A stretch of DNA of 64,000 nt from an uncultured Clostridia bacterium. Its GTDB lineage: Bacteria > Bacillota > Clostridia > RUG12999. Positions 18,291 through 27,818 of this stretch are shown in pieces. Numbering within the stretch: position 1 is the stretch's first letter; each line of letters begins with the position of its first letter. The position numbers were made by a program, and so were the translations under genes. The stretch is from positions 1 through 64,000 of the forward strand of contig CAKVOK010000007.1 in the NCBI GenBank assembly GCA_934792465.1, in the 5' to 3' direction. The notes beneath the pieces were generated by a model. It worked only from the letters and a program-made list of their open reading frames with translations, was not told where the DNA came from and searched no databases.

Positions 18291-20993
18291 ATGGCAAAAA
18301 GATGTATTATGTTTTTGACGGCGATTTCCGTTTTATTCGGTATTTTTTCGTTCTCGGCAGGGGCAGCGTCAGCCGCCGAAAGCGGTATGCTCAGAATAGA
18401 AGCGGAAAACTGTACATCAAATTCGGGAGACTTTAAAAAGGTGTATTACGACAAGGCAAGCGGGGGTGCGCTGATGCGTACGGCATACGGTTCGCAGGCG
18501 TCGCAGCTTGATTATGCGATTTCTGCGGCAGCAACGGATTATTATGATATTTGGATACTTGCCAATCCGAAAGCAAGAAATGTTTCGCCGCTGGATTGGA
18601 AAACGGACAGCGAAGCCGCAGTAACAAACACAGCGGCAGCGGCGGTTTCGGCGTATAAGGGAGAGTCCTCGGCGCATGCCGATATAAAATGGACAAAACT
18701 CGGCAAGAAAAAGATTACCGAGGGAAACCATACAATATCGATGATTGTGGATAAAGGCAGAGATCTCGAGGATCATGCATATTATTTTTCGCTCGATTGC
18801 ATCGTGATTGTTCCGACAACATGGCGTTGGTATCCGACGGAGGGCAGCATTAAAACGCCCGAAAAACCGCTGTATGACGGAATGTGGCTTGAGGGCGAGG
18901 ATTATATCCAAAGCGCAGGCTTTAAGATATATAATCACGAAGCCGCAAGCGGCAGTGCGGGAATGACGGTAGAAAAAGCCACGGGCATTGCGGAAAGGTA
19001 TCTCACATATTCCGTGAATGCGGAAAAGGACGGAGAGTACGATATATATGTATTGGGAGCTCCGGTCGCAAACTATATTTCGCCGCTTAATATTAAATGG
19101 GACAGCGAAACGGCAAAAAAAGCAACGGGAAAAAGCCTGAAAAATGTTTATACCGCACCGGGAGGAATACCTGTGGTATGGTATCAGCTCGGAACAAAAT
19201 CCATGGTTAAGGGAACCGGCTATAAGCTTACTCTTTCGGTTGAAACGGAAAGAAGCGCTGCCGGCGGCGGTTATGTGCAGATTATAGATTCGATAGTTGT
19301 TTTGCCTCACGGAAAGAGTCTGTCTGTAAGCTCTGCGGCGGCAGGCAATACGTGCCTTGCAAGCGATGCCGCATCAATAGATAAATCGCAGATTGTTATC
19401 GATGAAACAAAACCCGAAAACGTATTGCCGCAGATAGGTTTCAGCGGCAACAGCAAAATCACGTATACAACAGAGGGCGAAGCGGTAACGGCAGAGAAAA
19501 ACGTACTGTATTTTAAACCCGATTCGGCAAATGAAAGACACGGCAGCGTTACGGCAGATATAAATTATGAGGGTTACGGCACAATATCGGCAAACGAGAA
19601 TTATGAAAAATCATTTACGTTGCAGCCGTATTCCGCAAAAAAAGCGATTTGGATCGAGGCGGAAAATTACGGTGAAAAAATCGGTGAGTATAAACCGGTG
19701 AAAACAAATGCCGATTTAAACAGTGCGGGAAGCTTTATGCAGCTGAATTATGTTCCGTCGGCAGATTCGGAGATTAAAGAGCACAGCCTCAAATATAATT
19801 TTGAAGTATCGGATACGGATAAATATGAAGTTTGGGTTCTTTCGACATTGCCGACAAAGAATTATGTGTCATCTTATAAGGTGGGAATTGACGGAAACAC
19901 AATGAAGCAGGCGGCGGAAAAAGCCGGTACGGTATCGCAGCAGATAACGACTGTGAAGCTGCAGGGTTCGAATGTACCCGTTGCATGGATAAGAGTCGAT
20001 TGTACGGAAATTGAAAAAGGTACACATACGCTGAAGATATTAACTGATGCAAAACGCATAAGCGATAATAAAGCGTATTTGAATGCGGTTGACGCAATTG
20101 CGATTGTTCCGTCAACGATGAAATGGAATCCCGATTCGCTTTCGAAACCGGAGTACAACGGATATTATATGATAGATTCGTGCAGGTATGACGCAAAATA
20201 CGGGGCAATGAGCGAGTTTCAGTTCGGTGTGCCGACTTACGGATATGACAAACGTTATTCCGCAGGACTTATGAATTTGAATGCGGCTGCGAATGTAAAC
20301 GGATATTCCGAAATTTTTTACGATTTCAACATTGATAAGGCGGATGAATACGATATTTGGGTTATGTCGTTCAATCCGAATGTAAATTATTTGTGCAAAT
20401 ATTATTACAGTGTGGATAACGGCGAAAAAATCATGAACACTTCCGGTGCGGACAGCTATTTTTATACAACGGGATATGCGCCGTTCGGCCCGTCGAGCAA
20501 ACTCGGATGGTGCAAAATGGCGACAGAGAATTTGGAATGCGGCAAACATTCACTCGGATTGTATGTAATGTCGCCGAGAAACGGAGGAACATGGGCGCAG
20601 AGCATAGGAACGATAATGATTGTGCCCAAATCGTGGAATTATACGCCGGACAGCACAACGGCGGAAACAGAGCCGCTTGGCAGACCGTCGGCACCTTCAA
20701 ACGGAATTCTTGTTAAAAACCTCGATATAATAGGTGCGGATACCGAAAGAATAAGTGCGTCGGCAAATATTTCGAGTTATACCGGAAACGAAAAGGATAT
20801 AAGCGTTTTTGCGGCAATTTATGAAAATAATGTCCTGAAAGACCTGAAAAAAGCTTCCGGAACGTTGAAAGCAGCAGGGGAAATCGAGCTTGTAACGGAG
20901 GAAATCGAAAAGTCTGCGGACAAAAAATATGAAGTAAAAGCCTTTGTATGGGGAAATGAAAACGAACCGCTTGCGAATTTTGCGGCGAAATAG
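18291..20993 (+). CDS. Secreted protein of four IEAE-type carbohydrate-binding-like modules
   Basis: A 900-residue protein with a signal peptide (cut near GAASAAES). Four copies of a roughly 150-residue module follow, starting at about residues 30 (RIEAENCTSNSG), 195 (MWLEGEDYIQSAG), 450 (IWIEAENYGEKIG) and 620 (degenerate, DSCRYDAKYG). Each module has a YDIWVL-like strand and ends in an I(V/A)IVP strand. The pattern resembles the beta-jelly-roll CBM6/CBM35 group, though I cannot assign a family. The last 95 residues are the small beta module shared with neighbours (FAAIYENNVLKDLKKA). There is no catalytic domain, so the likely job is binding a polysaccharide, perhaps with the enzymes encoded next. 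It has an AAAGGAGG ribosome site and its own promoter. It is not SLH-anchored. Confidence 0.82.
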   Translation: MAKRCIMFLTAISVLFGIFSFSAGAASAAESGMLRIEAENCTSNSGDFKKVYYDKASGGALMRTAYGSQASQLDYAISAAATDYYDIWILANPKARNVSPLDWKTDSEAAVTNTAAAAVSAYKGESSAHADIKWTKLGKKKITEGNHTISMIVDKGRDLEDHAYYFSLDCIVIVPTTWRWYPTEGSIKTPEKPLYDGMWLEGEDYIQSAGFKIYNHEAASGSAGMTVEKATGIAERYLTYSVNAEKDGEYDIYVLGAPVANYISPLNIKWDSETAKKATGKSLKNVYTAPGGIPVVWYQLGTKSMVKGTGYKLTLSVETERSAAGGGYVQIIDSIVVLPHGKSLSVSSAAAGNTCLASDAASIDKSQIVIDETKPENVLPQIGFSGNSKITYTTEGEAVTAEKNVLYFKPDSANERHGSVTADINYEGYGTISANENYEKSFTLQPYSAKKAIWIEAENYGEKIGEYKPVKTNADLNSAGSFMQLNYVPSADSEIKEHSLKYNFEVSDTDKYEVWVLSTLPTKNYVSSYKVGIDGNTMKQAAEKAGTVSQQITTVKLQGSNVPVAWIRVDCTEIEKGTHTLKILTDAKRISDNKAYLNAVDAIAIVPSTMKWNPDSLSKPEYNGYYMIDSCRYDAKYGAMSEFQFGVPTYGYDKRYSAGLMNLNAAANVNGYSEIFYDFNIDKADEYDIWVMSFNPNVNYLCKYYYSVDNGEKIMNTSGADSYFYTTGYAPFGPSSKLGWCKMATENLECGKHSLGLYVMSPRNGGTWAQSIGTIMIVPKSWNYTPDSTTAETEPLGRPSAPSNGILVKNLDIIGADTERISASANISSYTGNEKDISVFAAIYENNVLKDLKKASGTLKAAGEIELVTEEIEKSADKKYEVKAFVWGNENEPLANFAAK

Positions 20994-21004
20994 TATATTA
21001 ATAT

Positions 21005-21042
21005 TTGATTTTTCGGCAGGCATATGCTTGCCGAAAAATCAA
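21005..21042 (+). terminator. Strong inverted repeat between two large secreted-protein genes
   Basis: TTGATTTTTCGGCA (21005-21018) pairs perfectly over 14 bp with TGCCGAAAAATCAA (21029-21042). The A-run and T-run inside the arms could make it work as a terminator in either direction or set relative expression within the operon. Confidence 0.6.
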
Positions 21043-21060
21043 TAAAGGAAAGGTAGAATT

Positions 21061-24000
21061 ATGAGGAAACTGTTAATTGTCTTAACTGCTTTGTGTCTGT
21101 TCATACCGAATATCGGAGTGTGCGCTGCCGAAAACGAATATTTATGGATAGAATCAAATCAATGTGTATCATCAACGGGGGAATTGAAAAGCTATGCGGA
21201 TGAAAATGCGTCGGGCGGAAATTACGTTGGAATAAATTCAAAAACCTTGCAGAAAACATCGCTGACATACTCTGTTCCGATAGCCAGGGACGGCGAATAT
21301 GATATTTGGATTGCAGCGTCGGGCAATAATGTGAATTATGCCTCAAAATTTAAAAAATCGGTGGACGGAAGCGAATGCCGATACAGCAGCTATGACAGTA
21401 CGGATAAAGTTTCAAGCAGGGCGACGGCACTTTGGCACGACATGGTATGGACAAAAGCGGAGCAAACTTATTTTGAAAAGGGAAATCATTCGTTTTCGAT
21501 TACGGTAGACGCTTTGCGCCCAAAGGGCGATATTATGATTTTTGCGTTTGACTGCGTTGTTGTCGTGCCGCATGAATGGGGATTTGAACCGTATAAACAG
21601 TCAAAACCGCAAAATCCGGAAACTCTCGGAGCGGAATTCGCGGGGGGAAGCGTCAGCGAGGAAAACATTGAGAGGGAAACAACCGTAAACGTAAAGGTAT
21701 CGAATAAGCTGACGCACAAAATCGACTCGACACCGCGTATATTTGCCGCACTTATGCTTAACGGAAGCACGGTAAGAAAGGTCGTTAAATCTCCCGAGCC
21801 GGAGATGAACACCTGGATACCCGGAAAAGAGTATGAAAACGAGTTTTCGTTTGATATTCCGTTTGATGCGCCGGACGGCGAATACAGTATAGTAACGGGG
21901 ATATATACATTACCCTACGGTGACGGGAAAACTCAAAAGGAGATTAAAACGTTTACACTCGGAACCGGTGTAAAGAAAGAAATATGCAATTTGAAAAATT
22001 GTGTATATTCATTGCCGAAAACGCAGAATAAAGGAGAAAAAACCGAGGGTACGATAAGCTTTGAAATCGATAAGAAAGTCGATTTTGACACAACGGGCTA
22101 TTTAACGATTTGGAAGCGTGACGAGCTTTGGGGAGTAATAGAACTCGGAGATATTAAAACGTCGCTTATCGAGGCAAATAAGAAAACGGAAATTCCGATA
22201 AGCTATATTTTTTCCGAAGACGTACCCGTCGGAACATATACGCTTAAATTCGGTATACATAAAATAAAAAGCGATTCTGTCGGAACGGAAACGGATGTGT
22301 CCGGCGAAACGCTCGATAAAACACGCATACAAAAGCCGATGTCGAACGGCATCGTGAATGAAAACAAGACGGGAGCAGCGCATTTTTGGTATGTAAACCA
22401 AAGCCTTGCAATGATTTGGGACGGAAAGCCGTATGTGCCGGTAGGCGGAATGTTTTGCTCACGTTATCTGGATTTTTATGACGAAAGCAAGCCGGAGGCA
22501 AACAAAGAAAATTTCGAACATGATAAAGAAGTTTTAAATCAAATGTTGTCTTACGGCATAAATGATATATATGTAAATTCGGTAATTGCCAAAAAACCCG
22601 TATATGCGGTGCAATATCTTACCGATTATCTTGAAGAAAACAATATTGTATACGGACTGCAATACGATTCTATGTTTGTCGGAGTTGACGGAAGCCATAC
22701 AACTCATTTGAAAAAGGAATCGTATGTTGTGCGTGCAAACGATGAAAAGGGTATTTGCTTTAAAACCGATATAACCGACAGCACGACCGCAAGCGTTAAA
22801 GTGACGAATTTTAAAAGTGCGGTTGCAGCCACCGAAATCAGAGATATAGGATGTTCGTATATCGTAATCGACGATAATGACGGCGGCAAACCGATATTGG
22901 CGGGAACGGGAAGCGCAGTGTATAACACGGCGGCGAACGAGGCGACTTTTTCGGCGGATATAACGGTTCCCGAAAACGGAGCGTATACGGTTGTGTTCAC
23001 TCCGAAAATCCTTGAAATCGGCGGACAAAGCACGAATATGTGGGATGACCCGGAATGGAATATAAAGCTGTGTTCGGATTTTGCGGCGCAGTGGAAGCCG
23101 GGCGAGAACTTCAGATTTTTTATAGACCCCGTAAGAAATGAAGCATACTATTTCAATCAGGACGCTTCGCTCCGATATGTTGCGGATACATATTCGGATA
23201 TGTATGTCAAGTGGCTTGAAGATAAATACGGTACCGTGGAGAAGCTGAATAAATCGTGGAAGCTTGCGCCGAATGCGAAAAGCTTTGCGGAGGCTGCGGA
23301 AATTATCCCGGCATATACTTATCCGAAAAGCAGTGCGAATGCAAATACTTCGGTATGCTTTAACAGAAAGACGAACGAATTGTATACAGTCGATTCGCGA
23401 ACCGGAATATTGTGGGACGATTACATTAAATTCAAAGGCGGAGTGTTGGCGGAATTTCATAATGACGTAGCCGACGCAATGAGCAAATATCTGGACGCAC
23501 CCGTCGTATATAAGAACAGCGGAAAGACGGATGTATGCTTTGTGAATACACGCAAAACCGGCGGATTTGACGGTATCGGCGGAGAATGCTACGGAAATGA
23601 GCAGCGTGTTAAGGCGTCGATGCTTTATGCAAATTCAAATGCGGCACAGGCAGCTCAAACAATATGGAGTTTGGTTACGGAAACGAATACGACCGAGGAT
23701 ACGCACCAAAAGTATAATTCCGGCAATTGGGGTTATGAAAGCAGAGAATATATGCTCAGAGCATTTAACGGCTTGGCGGAAGCCGGAGCAAAAGGATTTT
23801 TTGATTTTCTGTTTAACTGTAATCAGCAATATATCGAGGACGCATACGGATATATACGCCGGCCGGAAAGATACGGATGGCTGAAAGAGTTTAAAGACGG
23901 GATTATCGGCGGCGACAAAATAAACTCGTATGCGGACGAAACCATATATAAGCCGGCATATATTTATCCGGAACTTCCGATATGGTGGTGGGGAACTACC

Positions 24001-26124
24001 GCACGTGATTGCGTATTGTATGAAGATGAATATACAAAGGGCGGACAGAGCGGAAATAAGCTTGCCGGATTTACGTGTGCGGATACAAACAATCCCGATA
24101 TAAATGCGGACGCAATATTTGCCAATATGTCAAATGCACCGGCGAGCATTGTCTACGGCCCGGCGTTGGCGCAGGCGATAAAAAACGATACAACGGGCAA
24201 ATGGTTTGTATTCGGCGGACTGCGTGAGGACTTGGGGACGATAGACGTTATAGATAAGTATTACACCGATGAGGTTGTAAAGATATCCGAATATGACACA
24301 ATACAGGTGTTAAAACCGACAAAAACGTCGACGGTGGTCGCAAGAACGTCGGACGGGAAACCGTGGGCGATTATAGACGGCAATTTGTTTATAATTGCAA
24401 ATACAAACTGGCGGTTCAAATCCGACCTGATACATTCGGCGATATTCAGCGGAAACGTCAATACCGATTCGATATGGATAGAGGCGGAAAAATATGACTC
24501 CCTTAACGGCTCGTACAAAAAGGCGGTAGACTCAAAATTCAGCGGCGGTTCATATGTCGTTTTGAACAGCAATGAGAACGCCGAGCATACTTTAAGCTAC
24601 AATTTCACCGTAAAAAACAAAGGTAAATACGATATTTTTGTGCTGTCGTCAAATCCGTCGGCAAGCTGGTTGTCTTCATACGCCCTGAGTACGGATGAAG
24701 AAGAAAAAACCGAATTTAGGGGCTTGAAAACAGATATTACGTCGGTGGATTTTACAAGCCGAATACAGGGTACGAATCAAAAAATGGCTTGGTATAAAGC
24801 GGCAAGCAAAGAATTTGAAGCGGGAGCGCATACTCTTAAAATTACAACATCAAAAAGCAGAAACGACGGATATAAGCTCAATGCGTTTGACGCCGTGGCA
24901 ATAGTGCCGTCGCTGATGAAATGGAATCCGAACGGAATTGAAAAACCTGTTGCCGTTGACTGTACGGTGATAAATTCTTCAAGATACGACAACGAAGAAC
25001 AAGTAAGCTTTACACCTGTTGTTGAAAATGAAAACACGGTAATGAAATCCGACGGAAACGGCGATTTGATTTACAATTTTGAGGTGTCGGATTCGGCAAG
25101 CTACGATATATGGATAACCGAAAGCAAGGACAGTGCCGAGATATGCGTTGACGACAACGGCTGCGAATACGATAAAGAATATGGGTGTGATGTGACGGAT
25201 TTCGGTGCGGTATCGCTGAAACGAAAGAAGCTGAAACCGGTATATCTCGCAAAAGGCGCGCACTGTATAACGGTATCTGCACCGGACACGGAATATGCGC
25301 TTGGAAATATAGTGATAGTGCCGACATCGTGGGAATACGAAGCCGGCGAAAACTTCGGGGAAACGCCGAAACCGCGTGAAAATAAAATAAATGTCATGAC
25401 AAAAGAAATTGTCGGCAGCGACGGGAAATCCGCAGGCAACGTGAAAAAAGGCGATAAGCTTAAAGGACATCTGTGCGTTGCAAACAATACGAAAACCGAT
25501 GAAAAAATATCGTGTATAATTGCCGAGTACGATGAAGGAAAGCTTGTGGGAATCGAAGGAAAAACCGTTACGGCGGCAAAGAACAATATAACGGATATAG
25601 TTACAAAGGAGATTGAAGCGCTCGCCGACGATGCGGATATAAGACTTTATGCATGGAACGGTGCGGCACCTCTCGAAAAACCGGTATTCGTGCCGAAAAC
25701 GGTAATTATAGAGGGGGAGGACTATGCCGAAAAAAGCGGAGGATTTGCCGCCGCAAATGTTTCCGGGGCGAGCGGAGGCAAGCTTATGCATATTCCGAAC
25801 AGCAGCGAGGTTTCGTCGCTGAGCTATGAATTTTCCGTGGAACAGGAAGCGGAATATGATATATGGCTGCTGTCGTGTATTATGAATCAGAACTATATAT
25901 CTCCGCTGAAATGGAAAGTCGATAACGGCGATTATGCAGTAAACAAAAATCAGATAACGGAAAAATTGTATAAATATTGGACGGATATGGGATGGCTCAA
26001 TCCGGGAAGAGTGAAGCTTGAAGCCGGTAAGCACAGACTGACTCTTTTGATAGACGAGAACAGAAATATAGGCGGAAAATATTTTGCCGTCGATAAATTG
26101 AAAATTGTACCGGTAAGCGATTAA
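21061..26124 (+). CDS. Giant secreted GH-A-like glycoside hydrolase with four IEAE-type modules
   Basis: 1687 residues with a signal peptide. Order: IEAE-type module (about 27-185), two beta-sandwich stretches (190-440), a catalytic region (about 445-1130), two further modules (about 1135-1300 and a degenerate one to 1435), the shared small beta module (1440-1540) and a last module (1545-1687). The catalytic region resembles GH42/clan GH-A proteins: NQSLAMIWDGKPYVPVGG, YVKWLEDKYGTVEKLNKSW. The likely acid/base is Glu694 in DPVRNE and the likely nucleophile Glu874 in TETNT. Both are conserved in the paralogue at 27815 (Glu704, Glu885). The substrate is unknown; a beta-galactoside or related side chain is an inference from GH42. 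It acts outside the cell without SLH anchoring, perhaps held on its polysaccharide by the modules. The next gene's ribosome site overlaps its stop. Confidence 0.82.
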   Translation: MRKLLIVLTALCLFIPNIGVCAAENEYLWIESNQCVSSTGELKSYADENASGGNYVGINSKTLQKTSLTYSVPIARDGEYDIWIAASGNNVNYASKFKKSVDGSECRYSSYDSTDKVSSRATALWHDMVWTKAEQTYFEKGNHSFSITVDALRPKGDIMIFAFDCVVVVPHEWGFEPYKQSKPQNPETLGAEFAGGSVSEENIERETTVNVKVSNKLTHKIDSTPRIFAALMLNGSTVRKVVKSPEPEMNTWIPGKEYENEFSFDIPFDAPDGEYSIVTGIYTLPYGDGKTQKEIKTFTLGTGVKKEICNLKNCVYSLPKTQNKGEKTEGTISFEIDKKVDFDTTGYLTIWKRDELWGVIELGDIKTSLIEANKKTEIPISYIFSEDVPVGTYTLKFGIHKIKSDSVGTETDVSGETLDKTRIQKPMSNGIVNENKTGAAHFWYVNQSLAMIWDGKPYVPVGGMFCSRYLDFYDESKPEANKENFEHDKEVLNQMLSYGINDIYVNSVIAKKPVYAVQYLTDYLEENNIVYGLQYDSMFVGVDGSHTTHLKKESYVVRANDEKGICFKTDITDSTTASVKVTNFKSAVAATEIRDIGCSYIVIDDNDGGKPILAGTGSAVYNTAANEATFSADITVPENGAYTVVFTPKILEIGGQSTNMWDDPEWNIKLCSDFAAQWKPGENFRFFIDPVRNEAYYFNQDASLRYVADTYSDMYVKWLEDKYGTVEKLNKSWKLAPNAKSFAEAAEIIPAYTYPKSSANANTSVCFNRKTNELYTVDSRTGILWDDYIKFKGGVLAEFHNDVADAMSKYLDAPVVYKNSGKTDVCFVNTRKTGGFDGIGGECYGNEQRVKASMLYANSNAAQAAQTIWSLVTETNTTEDTHQKYNSGNWGYESREYMLRAFNGLAEAGAKGFFDFLFNCNQQYIEDAYGYIRRPERYGWLKEFKDGIIGGDKINSYADETIYKPAYIYPELPIWWWGTTARDCVLYEDEYTKGGQSGNKLAGFTCADTNNPDINADAIFANMSNAPASIVYGPALAQAIKNDTTGKWFVFGGLREDLGTIDVIDKYYTDEVVKISEYDTIQVLKPTKTSTVVARTSDGKPWAIIDGNLFIIANTNWRFKSDLIHSAIFSGNVNTDSIWIEAEKYDSLNGSYKKAVDSKFSGGSYVVLNSNENAEHTLSYNFTVKNKGKYDIFVLSSNPSASWLSSYALSTDEEEKTEFRGLKTDITSVDFTSRIQGTNQKMAWYKAASKEFEAGAHTLKITTSKSRNDGYKLNAFDAVAIVPSLMKWNPNGIEKPVAVDCTVINSSRYDNEEQVSFTPVVENENTVMKSDGNGDLIYNFEVSDSASYDIWITESKDSAEICVDDNGCEYDKEYGCDVTDFGAVSLKRKKLKPVYLAKGAHCITVSAPDTEYALGNIVIVPTSWEYEAGENFGETPKPRENKINVMTKEIVGSDGKSAGNVKKGDKLKGHLCVANNTKTDEKISCIIAEYDEGKLVGIEGKTVTAAKNNITDIVTKEIEALADDADIRLYAWNGAAPLEKPVFVPKTVIIEGEDYAEKSGGFAAANVSGASGGKLMHIPNSSEVSSLSYEFSVEQEAEYDIWLLSCIMNQNYISPLKWKVDNGDYAVNKNQITEKLYKYWTDMGWLNPGRVKLEAGKHRLTLLIDENRNIGGKYFAVDKLKIVPVSD

Positions 26125-26138
26125 TGGAGGAAATCTTT

Positions 26139-27818
26139 ATGAAAAAAATTATATGCCTGCTTGTTGCGCTGATTACATCGGCGGCATTAATTCCGACATA
26201 TGCGGAAGCTGCGGAATATATAAAAATCGAGGCGGAAAATTATGACCCCGACAGCGAAAAGGGCGATTTCAAGGAATATGCGTCGGCGGGTGCGAGCAAC
26301 GGCACCGTTATGCTGATTAATTCCGGAATTAACGAATCTACGCTTGATTACAGCGTTGATATCCCGAAATCATGCAATTATGATGTATGGATTTTATCAT
26401 GCCCAACGCTTAATTATCTGTCGCCGCTCGATTGGAAGTTTGACGATGAAGAATATAAGCGGAATAAGACGACGATTGAAAGCGTCATATACCGCTCGAT
26501 ATTCGGCGTGGGAATGGGCTGGACAAAACTCGGAACGGAAAAGCTTGAAGAAGGCGCTCATAAGATGTCGCTGAAAGTAAAGGACAAAAGAAGCTCGACC
26601 GGAAACGATATGTTTTATATAGCAGATTTAATCGTACTTTCGCCTTCGGCATGGAAATGGGCTCCGGACGCAAGCGTTGACAGCGAACCGACCGATGCCG
26701 GATTTAAAGGAATGTGGATAGAAGCCGAAAAATTTTCAAAAGCGGAAGGATTTGCGGTTTCGCAGGCGGCGGGAGCAAGCGGAGGTTCATACGTAAGCAT
26801 AATAAATACAAAGGAAGAAGAGGACAGAAAGCTTGAGTATGAAATTGCGGCGCCGAACAATGATGATTATGACATTTATATACTGGGCGCACCGGTTGCG
26901 CCGTATATATCTCCGATTAAATACAGCTTTGGCGGCGGAGAAGAAAAAACAGCCAAAAACAGCGAGATAAAGCGTGTATATACAACGCCGACGGCAATAC
27001 CCGTGAGCTGGTATAAATTAAATGAAGAACCCGTAGCCATGGAAAAGGATACGGAATATACGCTTGCATTTTCCGTTGAAAGCGAGAGAACGGCGGCAGG
27101 GGGCGGATATGTAAATGCTATAGACGCAATTGTGGTTACCCCGTCGAAAACAGGGCTCGCACTGTACGGCGGAGAAGAAACGGACAATATGCTGGCAAGG
27201 GATATTACGGAAATAGATAAGCAACAGCTTTCGGAAGCAATGGATATATACGAAACGGATAAAGACTTTAAACTTCCGACGGCAAGCTTCAGCGGATACA
27301 CGGAATCAAAATGGGAATCGAAAGACGGAGCGGTTGAAATATCCGATAAAACGGCAATCATACACCGTAAGGTCGGTGAGGATATTGCGGCAAAACTCGG
27401 TCTTACCGTTTGGTGGAAGCAAAACCCGAACATTGTATCGGAAGCGGAAAAAGAGATAGTAATTAAAAAGGCGGAAAAATTTGAGGTGAACAACGGAACG
27501 CTTACATATGCCGACGGCAGCGCAATAGGGGAGAAGCTGATAAACGGAGCGACGGTGGCGGCATCTGCGGAAATAACCAACAACCGGGAGATTTCGGATT
27601 GTGCGGTGATGATGGTTGTATATTTCGGCAAAGACGGCATCATGGAAAAAATATCGGTTGAAAATATTGAATTGGATGCGGGAACCTCAGCAATTGCAAA
27701 CGCTGTTCTTAAATTGCCGGACGATACCGAAAACGGATATGCGGAAGCATATGTATGGGACAATTTTAAGGACATGAATTTATTGGGTATTATTTTCAGA
27801 ACGGGGGACGGAAAGTGA
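26139..27818 (+). CDS. Secreted protein with two IEAE-type modules
   Basis: The ATG at 26139 lies 8 bases after GGAGG and starts a signal peptide; the ATG at 26124 sits on the previous stop and contains the ribosome site, so I reject it. The protein has 559 residues. Modules begin at about residues 27 (YIKIEAENYDPDSEKG) and 195 (MWIEAEKFSKAEG). An unassigned beta region (about 370-470) follows, then the shared small beta module at the C-terminus (MVVYFGKDGIMEKISVENI ... AYVWDN). It has the same build as the C-terminal two thirds of the protein at 18291 and no visible catalytic residues, so it is probably a polysaccharide-binding accessory protein. Its last 4 bases overlap the next gene's GTG start (GTGA), so the two are translationally coupled. 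Confidence 0.82.
   Translation: MKKIICLLVALITSAALIPTYAEAAEYIKIEAENYDPDSEKGDFKEYASAGASNGTVMLINSGINESTLDYSVDIPKSCNYDVWILSCPTLNYLSPLDWKFDDEEYKRNKTTIESVIYRSIFGVGMGWTKLGTEKLEEGAHKMSLKVKDKRSSTGNDMFYIADLIVLSPSAWKWAPDASVDSEPTDAGFKGMWIEAEKFSKAEGFAVSQAAGASGGSYVSIINTKEEEDRKLEYEIAAPNNDDYDIYILGAPVAPYISPIKYSFGGGEEKTAKNSEIKRVYTTPTAIPVSWYKLNEEPVAMEKDTEYTLAFSVESERTAAGGGYVNAIDAIVVTPSKTGLALYGGEETDNMLARDITEIDKQQLSEAMDIYETDKDFKLPTASFSGYTESKWESKDGAVEISDKTAIIHRKVGEDIAAKLGLTVWWKQNPNIVSEAEKEIVIKKAEKFEVNNGTLTYADGSAIGEKLINGATVAASAEITNNREISDCAVMMVVYFGKDGIMEKISVENIELDAGTSAIANAVLKLPDDTENGYAEAYVWDNFKDMNLLGIIFRTGDGK

Noticed and set aside
24979..26034. 351-codon minus-strand frame opposite the 1687-aa enzyme
   Set aside because: Antisense shadow of the C-terminal modules; no signal, no motif and no ribosome site.
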